A stretch of 64,000 nt of DNA, from contig JANUWF010001109.1 of NCBI GenBank assembly GCA_026120185.1, positions 5,014,001 to 5,078,000 of the forward strand. Direction: 5' to 3'. A model generated the notes under the pieces. That model was given only the letters and a program-made list of their open reading frames with translations, was not told the origin of the DNA and made no database searches. Shown here piece by piece: positions 35,348-49,700 of the stretch. How positions within the stretch are numbered: position 1 is the first letter of the stretch; the number at the start of each line of letters is the position of its first letter. Origin of the DNA: Voacanga thouarsii. Its lineage: Eukaryota; Streptophyta; Magnoliopsida; Gentianales; Apocynaceae. The position numbers were made by a program, and so were the translations under genes.

Positions 35348-37079
35348 GTAATTTGAAGAGCGATTCTGCAATTATTCTGGTCTGTGCTGAATTTTGACCT
35401 AGAATCATTCTTAGAGTTACTGAAATTGTTTGCCTATTATTCAAGTTATTCTGTTTAGGTTTTCTTTTGGCAGATTTTGGCCTGTTCTTCCTATTCCTTT
35501 TTATTTGGTTTTAACATTTTTTTTAAAAAAAGAATTTATCTTGTTTATGGAGGAACAGAAAATTTTAATCATGATTGGGCTGCTAAGAAATTCAATGCTT
35601 CACCCATCTGGTTTGATGGTTTCCTATGTTTTCTGTGCGCGTATGTGTATTTTTATATTGAGAAATTGATAGAAATCGGCTTAAGTATATTGTGATTCCA
35701 TCGTCTAGGTAAAAAAATAGTTTTTTGTTCTTCTCTGATTTTGTGTGTGCTGCCTCTGGGTTACAAATTGAGATTGCAATAAGCCGGAAGCAAAAAAAGA
35801 GCATGATCATGCTTCCAAATGATTCTGTCAAAGGTTATGCAACTCTCTCTCTCTGTGTGGTTGAAATGTCGTTCCGCTATAAAGGCATAATCTTTGGAAC
35901 AATTTTTTGTCAGCCAAAGGTCAAAAAGTATAGTTATAATGCCTTCAACAGTTCTACTCTTTTGGTATTACTGCTGTATCTTTATTTGTGAACTTTTTTG
36001 TGGATTAGATTTTCTTTAATTTTGTTTCCATATTCTTTCTATGTTTTTCTTCTACTGAGAACTTAATGTGAGGCTTTTTTATTAGGTTTAAATATAATTC
36101 AAGCATGGTTGATGGGTTGGAATGCACATAATTGACTTTGCAGGCTAATTTTTAGATTATGTATACCATAAAAAGAAAAAAAAAAAGATGTATAATGCTT
36201 GAATTATGATGGTTAGACTTCTTCGGGATTTTGTGGGCCTGTGGTAGTAAAACGTAAAAACTCGAGGAAACTAATTCCATGTTTACAGTAAAGCAAAGTC
36301 TAAAGGAGAAACTTTTCTCTTTCATTGAAGTAAAATTTTGGCTGCCTAAGTTCTGTTATTTGTGGGTTGCTTGGATAGAACTTGATTATGCTATGAGAAA
36401 AGCTTCTTCTAATGCACAACATATTTCTCACTCCTGGGCATGTAATGTTGTGAACATATCTTTTGAATCTTCTTCTTTTATATGAAGCTATTTTCTTGTG
36501 TTTTATTATCATACTAAGTTGTGGAAGTCTTTTCTATAGATGTTGATAATCTAAGTGCCTGAATCTGGTAACAAGTATAACTGAGAGTTACATGTACCAA
36601 ATTTTTATGGTGCATTATACAGTTATGATTTTGGAGCTCTTTAAGTGAAATGAAAAAGAGAGAAGAGAAAAAAAAAGGGTTTTTGGTGGGGGGGTGGGGG
36701 TGCAAAGATAAAGTACCATGCCTTTTCAGCTTTTGTGTAACCTGAGAATAATCAAACACTCTTTCATTTGCATTATACAACTCTGTTGTAAAATCAGACA
36801 TTCAAATAAAACCTAATGCTTGTTAAATGGGCTGGAAGGTGTGAAGGTGCCATTAAGCACTCAAATACAGCTTTCAGGTACCGAAAACATTACCAGCATT
36901 ATCTTCACGTGTTACTAACACGGAGACTCACCTCCCTCTTCTCCCATTGTCAGATAAATAGTAGTAATCTATCTGCAAGAGGTCTTCTATTCTTGACAAA
37001 AGCCTTTCAGTTGTTTTCTGTTTGAATTGTTCTTCAGTTTTGGATTAGATACAAAGTTGTATTGTTCAATTATTAGGGA

Positions 37080-40000
37080 ATGGATAACAACAGTTGGAGA
37101 GCAGCTCAGGGACAGATGGCTCAGGGTCAAGGGGGTGCTGGTGAAGCCTCGGCTATGCCCAATGCTGCCAATGTGGTGGCCACTACCGTTATGGACAATG
37201 TTGATTGGAGGACTCAGCTTCAAGCCGATTCTCGTCAGAGGATCGTCAACAAGATGTAATTTTTTCTTCCTCCATCAATTACGCAAAATTCGTCTTTTCT
37301 GAAATCTATTCTACATGTAGAACTTTGGCATATGTACAATGTTTTAATAATGAAATAATATTGTGAATGTGCAAGGTCGTGTTTATCTGATTGCTATATT
37401 TGAAGTCTCTTAGTGCCAGATGACAGGAAATTATTTCCGTTTCTTTGTTACCATGAAATGGTGCCTGAGAGCTGATAATAATTGTATTGTTGCTGTTATT
37501 TTTGTTATTTAATGTTACTTAAACTGATTGAATTATGACATAGTATAAAGAGTTTCAGCAATTAGGTTATGACATAGTATAAAGAGTTTCAGCAATTAGG
37601 AAAGGTGAGAACCGGATTGGTTGTCAAATGTGTCAATTTGTGGGTCTTTGCCTTGGAGAAGGTAGAATTGATCTGGCTAATTCGTGTTGAATGGAGAGGT
37701 GAAGAGCTTAGCAAGATGGATCTTTTGATGGATGTATCTGCTTTATTATAGACACTGGGTTTAATGTGGCAATGTAAAGGCATGGTGGTACAAAGCATTC
37801 TCAAGGGTTTTCCTTATTGTCAGGTAGACCTTTGGTTGCTTTGGTCAGTAAGATTCAGAAAAGGGTGGGGAAGTGAGAAGGGGAATATATGAACTCCATG
37901 ATGGGATATACAACAGTAGTATTGATTGTGAGAGGCTTGAGGTTATAATGATCGATCAATTACAGTACATGGAAGAGTTGGGTAAAGTGTTGAAGGGAAG
38001 GAAAAGGATATCTCCAAATGAAATTCCTATCTTTTGCATTTCCTGGCTTAAAATTCTCTTTTTGATGGAAATGATGCAAATATTGTGGTCCTTTGCTATT
38101 TTGTAGATTTTCTGGCATATGGATTATGTGTTCATGGTTGAGGTTATATGGCTTCAGCTCTTAGCCTCATTTGAAGTAAATCTTATCTTTTCCTGGGGTT
38201 CTAGTATAACCTTTTCCTCTAGAAATATAACACCATGCAGCTTCTTCTCTAGTAGAACATCAAATTATTTTCATGTACTGGTGATCCAGCCTAGAGGCTT
38301 TGTGATTTTATGCTTGTGTTAAGTAGGTTGAACTGTTCACATTTCATTAAATTAAACTTTTTGGGATTCATTTTGATTCCGTAGAGTAGTTTAGGTTTGT
38401 TTAGTTGGTTTATGATTTCATAAAAAATCTTGAGAAGGTATGTGTCAAAGAAATTAAACTATTTATTGATTGATGCTGATATTTATCAAGCTATAGTTGC
38501 AGTTTTTGAAGATGACATTAGAGAAAATAGACAAATTGTTTTGAAGTATCGAAGAAGATCACTATTGGCTAAGGAGTTATAGCATGTGGCAAAGAGTTAG
38601 GATGTTGTAATACCATAAATCAAATTTGACTCAGAAGGAAGATCGTATTGTATAGAGCTGAAAGAAGCAAACATACTGATATAGCTTGATCATTAGGTTT
38701 GTGTTTAGGTCTATTCTCATACATGTTACTACTTCCGTTTCATAATATAAGTCGTTTTAGACTTATGCACAAGAATTAAGGGTCCTAAATTCCATACACT
38801 TTTAAAACTAAACTTTCAAAAATACCCCTAATTAAATCTTTATCTACTTTGGTAATTAGGATGAGTTGGGTCATAATTAGTGGAGAGAGAGAGATTGTAG
38901 GGAGAGGTAAAGGTGGAAAAAAAGTAATAAATGTTTATAGAACTTTGTAAAACGACTTATATTGTGAAAAAAAATTTTCAAGTCCAAAACGACCTATATT
39001 GTGAAATGGAGGTAGTAATATTTTTTCATTTCCTGGTCTTGACTAAGACTACAGTGTTTTGTTTTGTTGTTAGTTTGGGATGTGATTTTGCTCTTTAATA
39101 TCTACTTTTTGGATATCAGAACATAATGAAATCTTCACTCTTCTTATTCCTTAATGGTTTCCAGGAAGAGGGATTTGACGACTACTCTCATTATGCCTTT
39201 CTAGGAATTAATTCTACTTTAAAAGGTTACCTAATTTGGGCTTTAAATGGTGCAACCCTTGTGCTTTTGTATCAATTCAGTATTTCAAACTATAGAGTTT
39301 TCTACTGACTATGGAGAATTAATGTTACCAATATAAACCTGAAGAAAATCATATATAGCAGTTTTTTATTTATGTTTCTTACATACATGTATCTACAGTT
39401 TAAGATCTATTTCTGGGCCAAAATACCTTTGTGCAAAGAAAGGAGTGTTTTCCTTTAAAGCCTAAAACTAAAAAACACACCTGGTAGGACCTATTTTCCC
39501 TTATCTTGTTCTTACTTTAGTCTCTTTCTCTCCTTCCCACTGATATGCTTCCCCAGCCCTTTCCAAATCTCCTCTCTGTTTTTCCTCTGCTTTCTGTAAC
39601 CTCTCCCCTTCTGGCCATTGCTTGCCAGTCAAGTGTTGGCCATTGCATCCTTCAAGCTGCCAGTCTGCCCTTCTAGCCTCTTTGCTTCAAACCCTTCCTT
39701 GACTCTTCTTATTCCTCTCTTCTTCTAATTCTGTTGGTCTTTTTTTTTTTTGTTTTTGGGTTTTTTTTTTCTGTTGATTTTTTTTTTAAAATTTATGCTA
39801 CATGGATGAGATTAGATTATGGTGGTTGATGAGATCTTTGTTCTGTACCATCTCTCCAAGTGAATTTTATGGACTAGGAAATAGTTTGTAAAATTGGGTT
39901 TTCAATATGCTTCTTGAGAAGAGAAGATCAGGAAGCAATCCAGACAGATCTGAATTCCCCTTCTATTTTCATCTGTAATACTTTTTTTCCTCTTTTTCTG

Positions 40001-43000
40001 TTCTTTTTCCTTGGTAGCAAATCCGTTATCCTATATGTCGATTTTTCTTTATTTGTTTTTTTTCTTTTTCCTGGTTGATAATTGTACCCTTTGGAGTCCT
40101 AAAACAGGTTTTGACTATGAATTGTTGTCTGCAATTAGGCAACTGGTGTGCCATCTTTATTTTTGTTGATGTACTTGCTGGTTTTTTTTTTCTCTTTTTT
40201 AACATTCTATTTTAATGTTTCACATCTACTTGTTGATTGAAAAAAATTGTACTTTTTATATGTAGAATGGACACTTTAAAGAGGCATCTTCCTTTCTCTG
40301 GACAAGAGGGATTGCAAGAACTTAATAAAATTGCTGTAAGATTTGAGGAAAAGATCTATACTGCTGCAACAAGCCAGGTATCTTCTATCTGGTTCTGCAG
40401 CATGTTTTGATGCAAATTAAAGAAGGATGTTCTGATTTGAACTTGTATTTTTGGTGATATTATAAACTGTTTTACCTTCGATTCAATTGTTGTAACCTAT
40501 TGGGTTACTTGTGATTTGATTCTAATTGATTTCATCTTCTTCTACATCTTTTATTTACATTGCAGTCAGATTATCTGAGAAAGATATCTCTGAAGATGCT
40601 TACCATGGAGACGAAGTCGCAAAATCCCATGGCGAATTCAAATACTAGTAAAAATCCTTCTGATCCAGGTATGAAGATGAAAAAATCAGTTTGCTTTCAT
40701 GGGAAATAATGATTTTCTCGAATTTCCTGGCAGGGCTTGATAGGTTATCGAAACTTAGTCTACGTTGGTGGTCATAAATCATGGTTTAACAATTCTATAT
40801 TTGCTTATATTGTTTTCCTTAGTTCCTTAAAGCAATTTACCTCTTCAGGACTGTTTAGACAAGAATTATAATCACACATTTCCGGCTTAAATTGCAAATT
40901 GACTTCAAGGGGGAAAAAATAAAAATCGCATTTGGACAGGATTGACGAGAGAAAACCAGTTTCAAAATTTAAATGCCTCTCTTGCATGTGGCCAGCAACC
41001 ATGTTCTCTTCTCCTTCCCTTTTTTTTTTCTTTTCCTTAATTGTAGGGGCAGCTCCATCACAGTCACCGGCCTCCACCGCTCACCCTTTCTTCCTTAGTT
41101 TCCTCCCTCCCTTATCTCATCTCTCCTCCCCCACCTCCCACAGCTGAAGCCTACCCTTCCATTGTGCTGCCTGTGCCCTCCCTTTATCTTCTCCCTTTCT
41201 CGTTGCCAACATCTGGCACTGCCTCCTTTCCAATAGCTGCCAGGCCCTCCCTGCCCCCCTCCAAGAAAAGATATTACCAGGCTCTCCTATGCATTACCCA
41301 ATCCACGCCAGTTCCCTCTCTGGAACCCTTGTGGTTAAACCCACCTCATCTCTCTTCCCTTTCCATCTTTGCTTATTTTTAACCTAACTTCATCCAGCCT
41401 AATTGCTGCAGCCCCTTCCCTTAAAGATTCAAATAGTCATTGCAATTGAGTCAATTTACTCTTGATATATTATGTTAATCGGATGTCTACAGCCTACGGA
41501 AGAAACCTGCTGATTGTTATATCCGTTTGTGAAGCTGAGGACAACAGACATAATCCTCAGATTTGGAGAAATATTTTGCCATCCAATGTTTCCAGTGCTA
41601 AAAAAAAAACTGCCTTTGAAACTTTTTTAAATATGAGGAAAAAAGACAATCAAAGTAAGCAGTGCAATTGAGTCAATTTGCTATTGATTTTGTTTCTTTA
41701 TTATGTTCATCCGATATCTTCAGCCTAGGGAAGATACCCTGCAATGATCAAATTGGGATTTTTGTCAGTGACATTGGAAATTACGGGTGTATGTCTCATA
41801 TTTTGAAAAATATTTTGCCGTGGCAATGGGTTCTCCAAGGCCACACACATGCACACAAAAAAAAAAAAAAAAAAAAAAGGAGATGGCAGAACCACTCCAA
41901 AACCATTTTTAAATACAAGAAATAGTGCTCCAACCCTTTATTTTCTTGTGCATAGGAATGGAAATTTCTTTCTTTGAGCATGTTTATCTAAGTTGCTTCA
42001 TAGATGTGGTCTTTTTTTTCCTTTCCAATTGTGCATGTTTTTGAAGTCGAATTCAACATGAATTTAGAATATCAATGAAACTTCCTCTTGGGATTTTGGT
42101 TCAACTTGTTTCAAAATGTATTTATTGCTTCACATGCCTGATAGACATGCATGACTTATTAAATAATCTAGCCATTCTCTGAAGTTTGGTTTTGTGGCTG
42201 TTGAGACTTCATCGGGTTAGGTTGAAAACAGAGATTACAGTTCGTGACCTTTGTGGAGTGTGTCAGCATTTGGAGTGTATCTTTTGTTTATTCTAAAATG
42301 TTCCATCAACATGTAGTTTATGTATCAATGCAACATTGAGATTACCCCCCTCCCTCCTTTCCCTTGAAATTGTTGCAATGTTATCCAGTTTCCAGGTATA
42401 AAATCAACACTATACGGAAGAGTTACATTAATGTGATCAGAGTTGATTTAATTTTGCAAATACAATCTTAAACACTGTTTGGTTGTGCAGATTTGTGTTA
42501 ATGAATGAGACTGAAAGACATTCTATTGTTTATAGGAACACGAAAATACATGGAACAATACTCAAATATTCAATATCGTAACTATTCACTGAAAAATAAG
42601 GTGTCTTTATTCCCTACTTAAAATGACCTCATTTTTTGAGATTAGCTTATAGAGTCTCTTATCCAGGATTGTGCTTATAGTTTCACCAGCTGTGCATACT
42701 GCGTAGTCCTTTGAAGGTCAGTTGTCTGATTTAGTGATAAGGTATTTTGGCATAAACTACTTACCCGGGGTTTCTAGGCATATACATTCACATATGCTTA
42801 CAAGGGTGCATGTGCAGACAATAATGGCTTGTGAAATGTATTGCTGTGGGAGAAGTTACTAGTTGGGGCAGACACGGTTTGGACTGTTAGTTTAGTTTTT
42901 ATTTTTCACACCTCGGTTCTTGTCCAGTCCTTAATGGCGCCTCAAAAAGATATCGCAAAGATGACCATAAAAAATTTTAGATGGGAACCATTAGTACCAA

Positions 43001-46000
43001 GATATTATGGATGCCTTTGCATATTCCTCTTTCAATCTCTTTCTCTCTCTCTCTACCCAACACGTATCTACACACACAGACTTTTGGGGACTGATTAATG
43101 ACTTTACTGCTGCTTTAAGATGTATGTTGTTCTCCCTAGCTTAGGTTGGGGATAATGCTTTTGTTTCTTGTTTTGTTTTTATTTTCTTTTGAAAATTCAG
43201 ATTGCTATCTGATTTACTTCGGTGGTCATTATGATCTTCGCTGATAGCTGTCTTCCTTTCTTTGCTTGTATCTTTTCTATCTTGAATAGTTGGCCATGGC
43301 TTGCAGTCCCAAATTCATAACCAATCACTTTCAATGCCAGTAGTGAGCAATCAATCTCAAGCCCGGCAACAGCTCTTACCCCAGAATATGCAGAACAGTA
43401 TTACGTCTGCTGGAGTGCAGAATTCTGCTAGTTTGACATCTACACTTCCTGCTGTTGGCAATTTGAGCCAGGCTAGCATGCCAAATGTTGTTGGGCAGAA
43501 TAACTTACAGAATTTGCAAAATATTAGCAATGTTGCTCAGAATCCAGTAGGGAACTCGATGGGGCAAGGGATGTCTCCAAATGTTTTTACCAATTCTCAG
43601 AGACAGATGCCAGGAAGACAACAGGTTGTTCCACAACAACAACAGCAGCAGTCAGCAAGTTCACAGCTTCTTTATCAGCAGCAACTACAACAGCAATACA
43701 TGAAGCAAAAGTTCCAGCAGGGAAGTATACAACAGTCCCTAATGCAATCACATATGCAACAGCAGCAGCAGCAACAACAGCAGCAGCAACAGCAAAATTT
43801 ATTACAACCAGCCCAGATTCAAACTTCCCAGCAAGCTGTTATGCAGCCCCCCGTGATGCAGTCAGCTTCTTTGTCTAACCTTCACCAGAATCAACAGTCT
43901 TCTGTGCAACAAGGATCTCAACCTGTGCTTCAGCAACACTCGCAATCAGTTATGAGGCAGCAGCAGCAGCAACAGCCGCAACAGGCATCCATTTTGCATC
44001 AGCAACAAACATCGATGCCTCAACAGCAAATGCTGCCAGCATCACAGCAGGCACAGCAGCAACAGCAACAGCTGATTGGGCAGCAGCCTAATGCTACAAA
44101 TATTCAACCAAACCAGTTGATTGGCCAACCTAACAGCATTCCTGATTTGCAGCAGCAGCAGCAGCATCAACAAAGGCTGATGGGGCAGCAGAATAATATT
44201 TCTAATCTACAGCAACAGCAGTTAATGGGTCAGCAGAATAACCTTTCAAATATGCATCAACCACAACTGGGCCCTCAAACTAATGTCCCTGGCCTCCAAC
44301 AGTCACAGATGCTTGGAACACAATCTGGTAATTCTGGGATACCAGCTAATCAGCATTCTGTCCACATGTTACAACAAAAGGTTCCTGGACAACAACAAAT
44401 GCAGCATGCTAATTTGTTACCAAACCAAGCTCAACAGTCACAGACACAACCAACACAACAGCAAATGATGTCACAGATTCAAACTCAAAATGGGCAGCTG
44501 CAACATTTGCAGCAGCAGTCAAATCCCATGCAGAGAGACATGCAACAAAGGCTACAAACGTCAGGTGCTTTGCTTCAACAGCAGAATGTGGTTGAACAGC
44601 AGAAGCAATTATTTCAGTCACAAAGGGCCATTCCTGAGGCTTCATCAAGTATATCATCTTCCTTCTTTTTGGACTCCTTGCCTGTTCCTCTCTAGTGTTG
44701 CTCGACTTCTTCTTGTGCTCTTATCCATTCTAATTTCTTGCATGCACCTCTGACATTATTCATAGAGCCCTCCCATTTTATATCCCCCTGGTCATTCAGT
44801 TTTTCATGTGGATTTTTTTAGAACTGTTCTTAGAATTTGATTATCCCTTTGCTGGTGCAACTTGGTCTTCCAGTACTTGAATATGAGTTCTTAAATGAGT
44901 TGAACTTTTTGGTCTTTTAGTTGAATTTTTGTGTTCCAATATTGAATCTATATTGAATCAATAGATTCAATAAGGTTTCTGTAATTAATTTGTTTCGGTG
45001 TTTATAACTTCAAGCATATTGTATGCTGTTCAAAAAGTTCTTTGTTATGCACTAGTGGATCTAGGACACTGACTTCTAGCCTGTTCCACATAGACTTTCT
45101 CAATAAATCATAGAAATGCTTAAATACAGTTAATGCTGCTACTATTTATAAGCTTGAGTTGCTCTTTAATACTGATTATCATTTTTATATGTAACTGCTG
45201 TTCAAAATTGTGGTCTAGCATCTTTAGATTCCACAGCTCAAACGGGGAATGCAAGTGGTGGAGATTGGCAGGAGGAGGTTTATCAAAAGGTATTGTATCA
45301 TTTTGTTTCTACTTTCCATGAAGAGGGATGAGGGAATACACTATGTATAACCCATGAAGACCCCAAGCATGATCTTGTTGTGCTTTTGACATCTCTGGAT
45401 ACTGAAGCAATTTGACTTGCAGGTTAAATCCATGAAGGAGATGTATTTCCATGATCTAAATGAAATGTACGTGAGAATTGCCACGAAACTGCAACAGGTA
45501 ATGATTCACATAAATTTGAATTTTCTAATCTTACAACACTCCTGAGAATGCGCCTAACATATGATGCTATTGATATTCTTTTCAAGCAGTTTGTTCTTAT
45601 CTAACCTATGGTTGATTGTTGCGTATCTGGCCTCATGGGATAATGCTACCTGCAGCAATCTAAAATAATAATGAAAAATAAGAGCCAGTTATTCCTGAGT
45701 TACTTAACGAAACTGATTGACCACGTAAGACTTGGGGCTAGTATATGTTTACCATATCAGTGTAGTTCATGGACATATTTCTAGTAAAGGTTAAAAAAGT
45801 AGAGAAAAGAAACCAAAGGTTAAAAAAGAGAGTTCCAAGTACCTTTTTTCTTTTGGCTGGGGTTTTTGTGTGTATGTTGGGGGGGGGGTGTGCGTGCCTT
45901 TTTTCTATCTTTGTGTTCGTGGTTCTTTAAACTAGTTTGTTCTTGTTCTCAGCATGAGTCTGTTCCTCAACAAGCTAAGAATGACCAACTTGAAAAGCTC

Positions 46001-46680
46001 AAGATGTTTAAGATTATGTTGGAGCGTTTTGTACAGTTCTTGGGACTTAACAAGAACGATATTACAATTGGCCACAAGGAGAGGTTGGGCACTATTGAGA
46101 GGCAGATTATTAACATTCTTAATTCACATAAGCCCCGCAAGCCTGTTCCTATGCAACAAGGGCAACATCCCCAGGCTCATATGCAGCAGTTCCAGCCTCA
46201 ATCTCAGATTTCTCAGATGCCACATGAAAATCAAATGAACCCTCAGATGCAATCAATGAATGTATCTAGTTCTGTAGCAACAATGTCACAGAACAATATG
46301 TCTGGCTTGCAGCATACCTCATTGTCTTCGGTCCCAGCAGTTTCAACTTCAGCTCAGAGCATGATTAATGCAACACAGACTGCTGCGAACCAAGATGGTG
46401 GACAGAGTAATCCTCTGAATTCACTGCAGCAAGTGGCTATGAGCTCTATGCAGCAGAATCCTGTTAGTGGTCCTCAACCAGTGAATATTAGTTCTTTAAC
46501 ATCACAGAGTGGAATGAATTCACTGCAGTCAAACCTTAATACCATGCAGACAAATTCCACTCTGCTTCAGAACCAGCATATGAAACAACAGGAACAGCAG
46601 ATGTTGCAGACGCAGCAACTGAAGCAGCAATTTCAACAGAAGCAGATTCAACAGCAATTTTTGCACAGACAACAGCTAAT

Positions 46681-46723
<43 letters not shown>

Positions 46724-49700
46724 CAACAACAACAACAGCAACAACAGCAGCAGCACCAACAAACAAAGCAGCAGCAGCCTGCTCAGTTGCCTGGACACCA
46801 TATGTCACCTCTACAGCAGATGACTGATTCTAGTGACTTGAAGATGAGGCAGCAGATGGGTATTAAATCTGGGGTTTTCCCGCAACATCATTCAACTGGC
46901 CAGCGTGCAGCGTATCATCACCAACAATTGAAGTCTGGAGCCCCATTTTCCATTTCTTCACCACAAGTCATTCAGGCAGCATCTCCACAAGTTCCCCAGC
47001 ATCCTTCCCCACAAATTGACCAGCAGAATCTTCTATCTTCTATGACAAAAACTGGAACACCTTTGCAGTCTGCAAACTCGCCCTTTGTAGTGCCATCTCC
47101 CTCAACTCCCATGGCTCCATCCCCTATGCCTGGAGAATCAGACAAGGTGAATTCCAGCATTTCATCACTCTCCAATGCTGGAAACATTGGACAGCCGCAA
47201 ACAACTGCTGCATCTGGACCGGCCCAATCCCTTGCAATTGGTACTCCTGGAATATCAGCCTCACCTTTACTTGCTGAATTTACAAATCTTGATGCTGCTC
47301 ATGGAAATGCGTCATCTGTTATTTCAAGCAAGTCGAATTCTGTAGAGCAACCATTTGATCGCTTAATTAAAGTGGTTAGTCTGATGCTGGCTCACTATGG
47401 TATCCTGTTCTTTAAGAAATCCTTTTTGCTTTCTCGTTCAAGAAAATGTTCTATGCGTTTTCCATTTTTCAGGTTAAGTCAGTGTCACGTGAATCATTGA
47501 TTGCCTCTGTTAGTGATATCAGCTCAGTTGTCAGTATGGTTGATAGAATAGCTGGATCTGCACCAGGGAATGGCTCAAGAGCTGCTGTTGGCGAAGATCT
47601 GGTTGCAATGACAAAGTGTCGCCTACAGGCTAGAAATTTCTTCACGCAGGATGGACCTGCAGGAACAAAGAGAATGAGGCGCTCCACAAGTGCAATGCCT
47701 TCCAATGTTGTTTCATCAGCTGGCAGTATAAATGAAAGTGCCTGGCTTTTAAATGGCTCTGATACATCTGAAATGGAGTCTACTGCTACATCAAGCATTA
47801 GAAGGCCCAGGATTGAGGTATCTTCTGTTCTGTATTTTTTAGATTTCAGTAACAGAAGCCGATGCACATAATCTGGGTGGAGTTAGCATTTGTTAGTTAA
47901 AACTATTTGCAGGTCCCTTTTGCATCTCAAGTTTTATATTAGTACTAGGTAGTTTATTAAAGAAACTGATGTTCCTAAGTGGCCCAAGGAAGGGTTAGAA
48001 CTTGTTTATGGATGCAATAATGTTTACTGTTTCCAAAATACCCACCAAAAAAAAAAAAAAAAAAAAAATCAAAAGAAAAGCTATGTAACTGAATCCATTT
48101 GGTATGTAACAACTTAGCAAATCTTACATATCAACTCTAATGGTGCTGAAAATATCTACAAATTCTTGGATAGTGAGAGCTTGAAAACAAGCCTGAGAAC
48201 AATCACCTTCAGCTAAGAATTTTGTCTTTCACATCTCACACTATATATTATTGTGCTGTAGTGTCATTTCCTAGCATATATGACATTAGGCTTCGGTAGT
48301 TTTCAGTTTTGACCTTTCCCCGATATTTCTCATGTGGACATTAACATGATGTCCAGATCAGATTTCAACATGAAAATATTCAAGAATTTTGTTTCTTCCA
48401 TTTCTTTTTAGTATCTTTTGTAATTTTTGTGAGAGAAACCAATGGAATTTCTTATTTTAGGACTTGAAGAAAGCACCGATCCTTTGATCCAATTCCTATA
48501 GAACTCCTATTAATTTCCTTTGTGTCCTCTTAGTAGGTTGCCACAGACCTCAAATTTGAGCTTCTAACATCTTCCTAGATCAAAGGGACCTGGAAGGTGC
48601 CAAAATACCATGTGGAAGAGGAGCTGGGCCGGTCATGTTTTGTAATCCCACTCTCCATTCCTCTAGATGACATCATAGCATCCCATGATTAAAAACTTCC
48701 AGACCATGATTCAAGCAGAGATTCTCATTGTCATCCCTTCCCTGCCTTCAAGAATGACATTTCAATTGATCTGTCAAACCTTTAGTAGCAACCCAGGATA
48801 GAATTTTCTTTTAATTGGTAAGTGAGACCTTAATTAACTCCTTAGGATTTTTGTTACCTGGAGGAGGGTTCATTGTTGATGTACTCAAATTCTAGAGGGT
48901 ATACTAGGGATCCTGGAACATATTGTTGATCCGGGGCAATTCAAAGAAGGGAGAATTATTGACAACCATATTGGTGGCAGTCTGGCCAAAAAAAAAAAAA
49001 AAAAAAAAAAAACAGAACATTGCAGTCTCTTTTTTTGGGTTTGATATGTTGTAGGGAGATTTTAGTGGAGTGACATTTTGACGTTTTATGGCTAATTAAA
49101 CAGGGCCATGTGGCAAATTAGTAAGATTTATGATAGGATTCACCTTGGGTGTGAAATAGTTTTGGGGGCTTAGCTGGTTTACATTCCAAAGGGCAGAAGA
49201 GATGAGCTGGTTAGATAACTTGGATTAACGTTCAGTGTCTCAAAGCATGTAAAGGATTATCATGTCAAGGGTACGACTGGAGAAAGTATTGATATACTGG
49301 AGAAAGAAGGAATAATGAAGGTTCTTTAAAGTATTGATATACTGTTAGATTTCTAATTCAGTGTGGGTGGTTAGTTGAACTGGTAGACAAAGTGAATTGG
49401 ATGTTCTAGATGGGCTTCCTTTGTCAGATTTCCTGGCACTTTTTTTGTCCTTTTAATCAGGAAGTTTCATAGCTTGATTGTGAGGTAATTACTATATGTT
49501 GAGCTGATTAAAGGATTAAAACTGATGTGATTGAGAGTGAACCGGAGGGTTGACAGAGCAAAATTGGCCGCTGTTTATAAGTCAGTCCCTTGCTTCCAAT
49601 GTTGCTTGGTCTTCAATCAAGTTATCTGTGTATCGGGGATGATGTTTTTGTTGACTGAACAAATGTTTGTTGGACTACCAGGGGAAAGAATTATTTATCA

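Noticed and set aside
45866..45952. Upstream extension of the large MED15a exon frame
   Set aside because: It reads through a poly-G intron tail; the acceptor TTCTCAG at 45952 gives the conserved start [11 protein letters not shown] in phase.
46536..46808. Minus-strand Ala/Val-rich open frame
   Set aside because: Antisense of the CAG/CAA glutamine run in MED15a.
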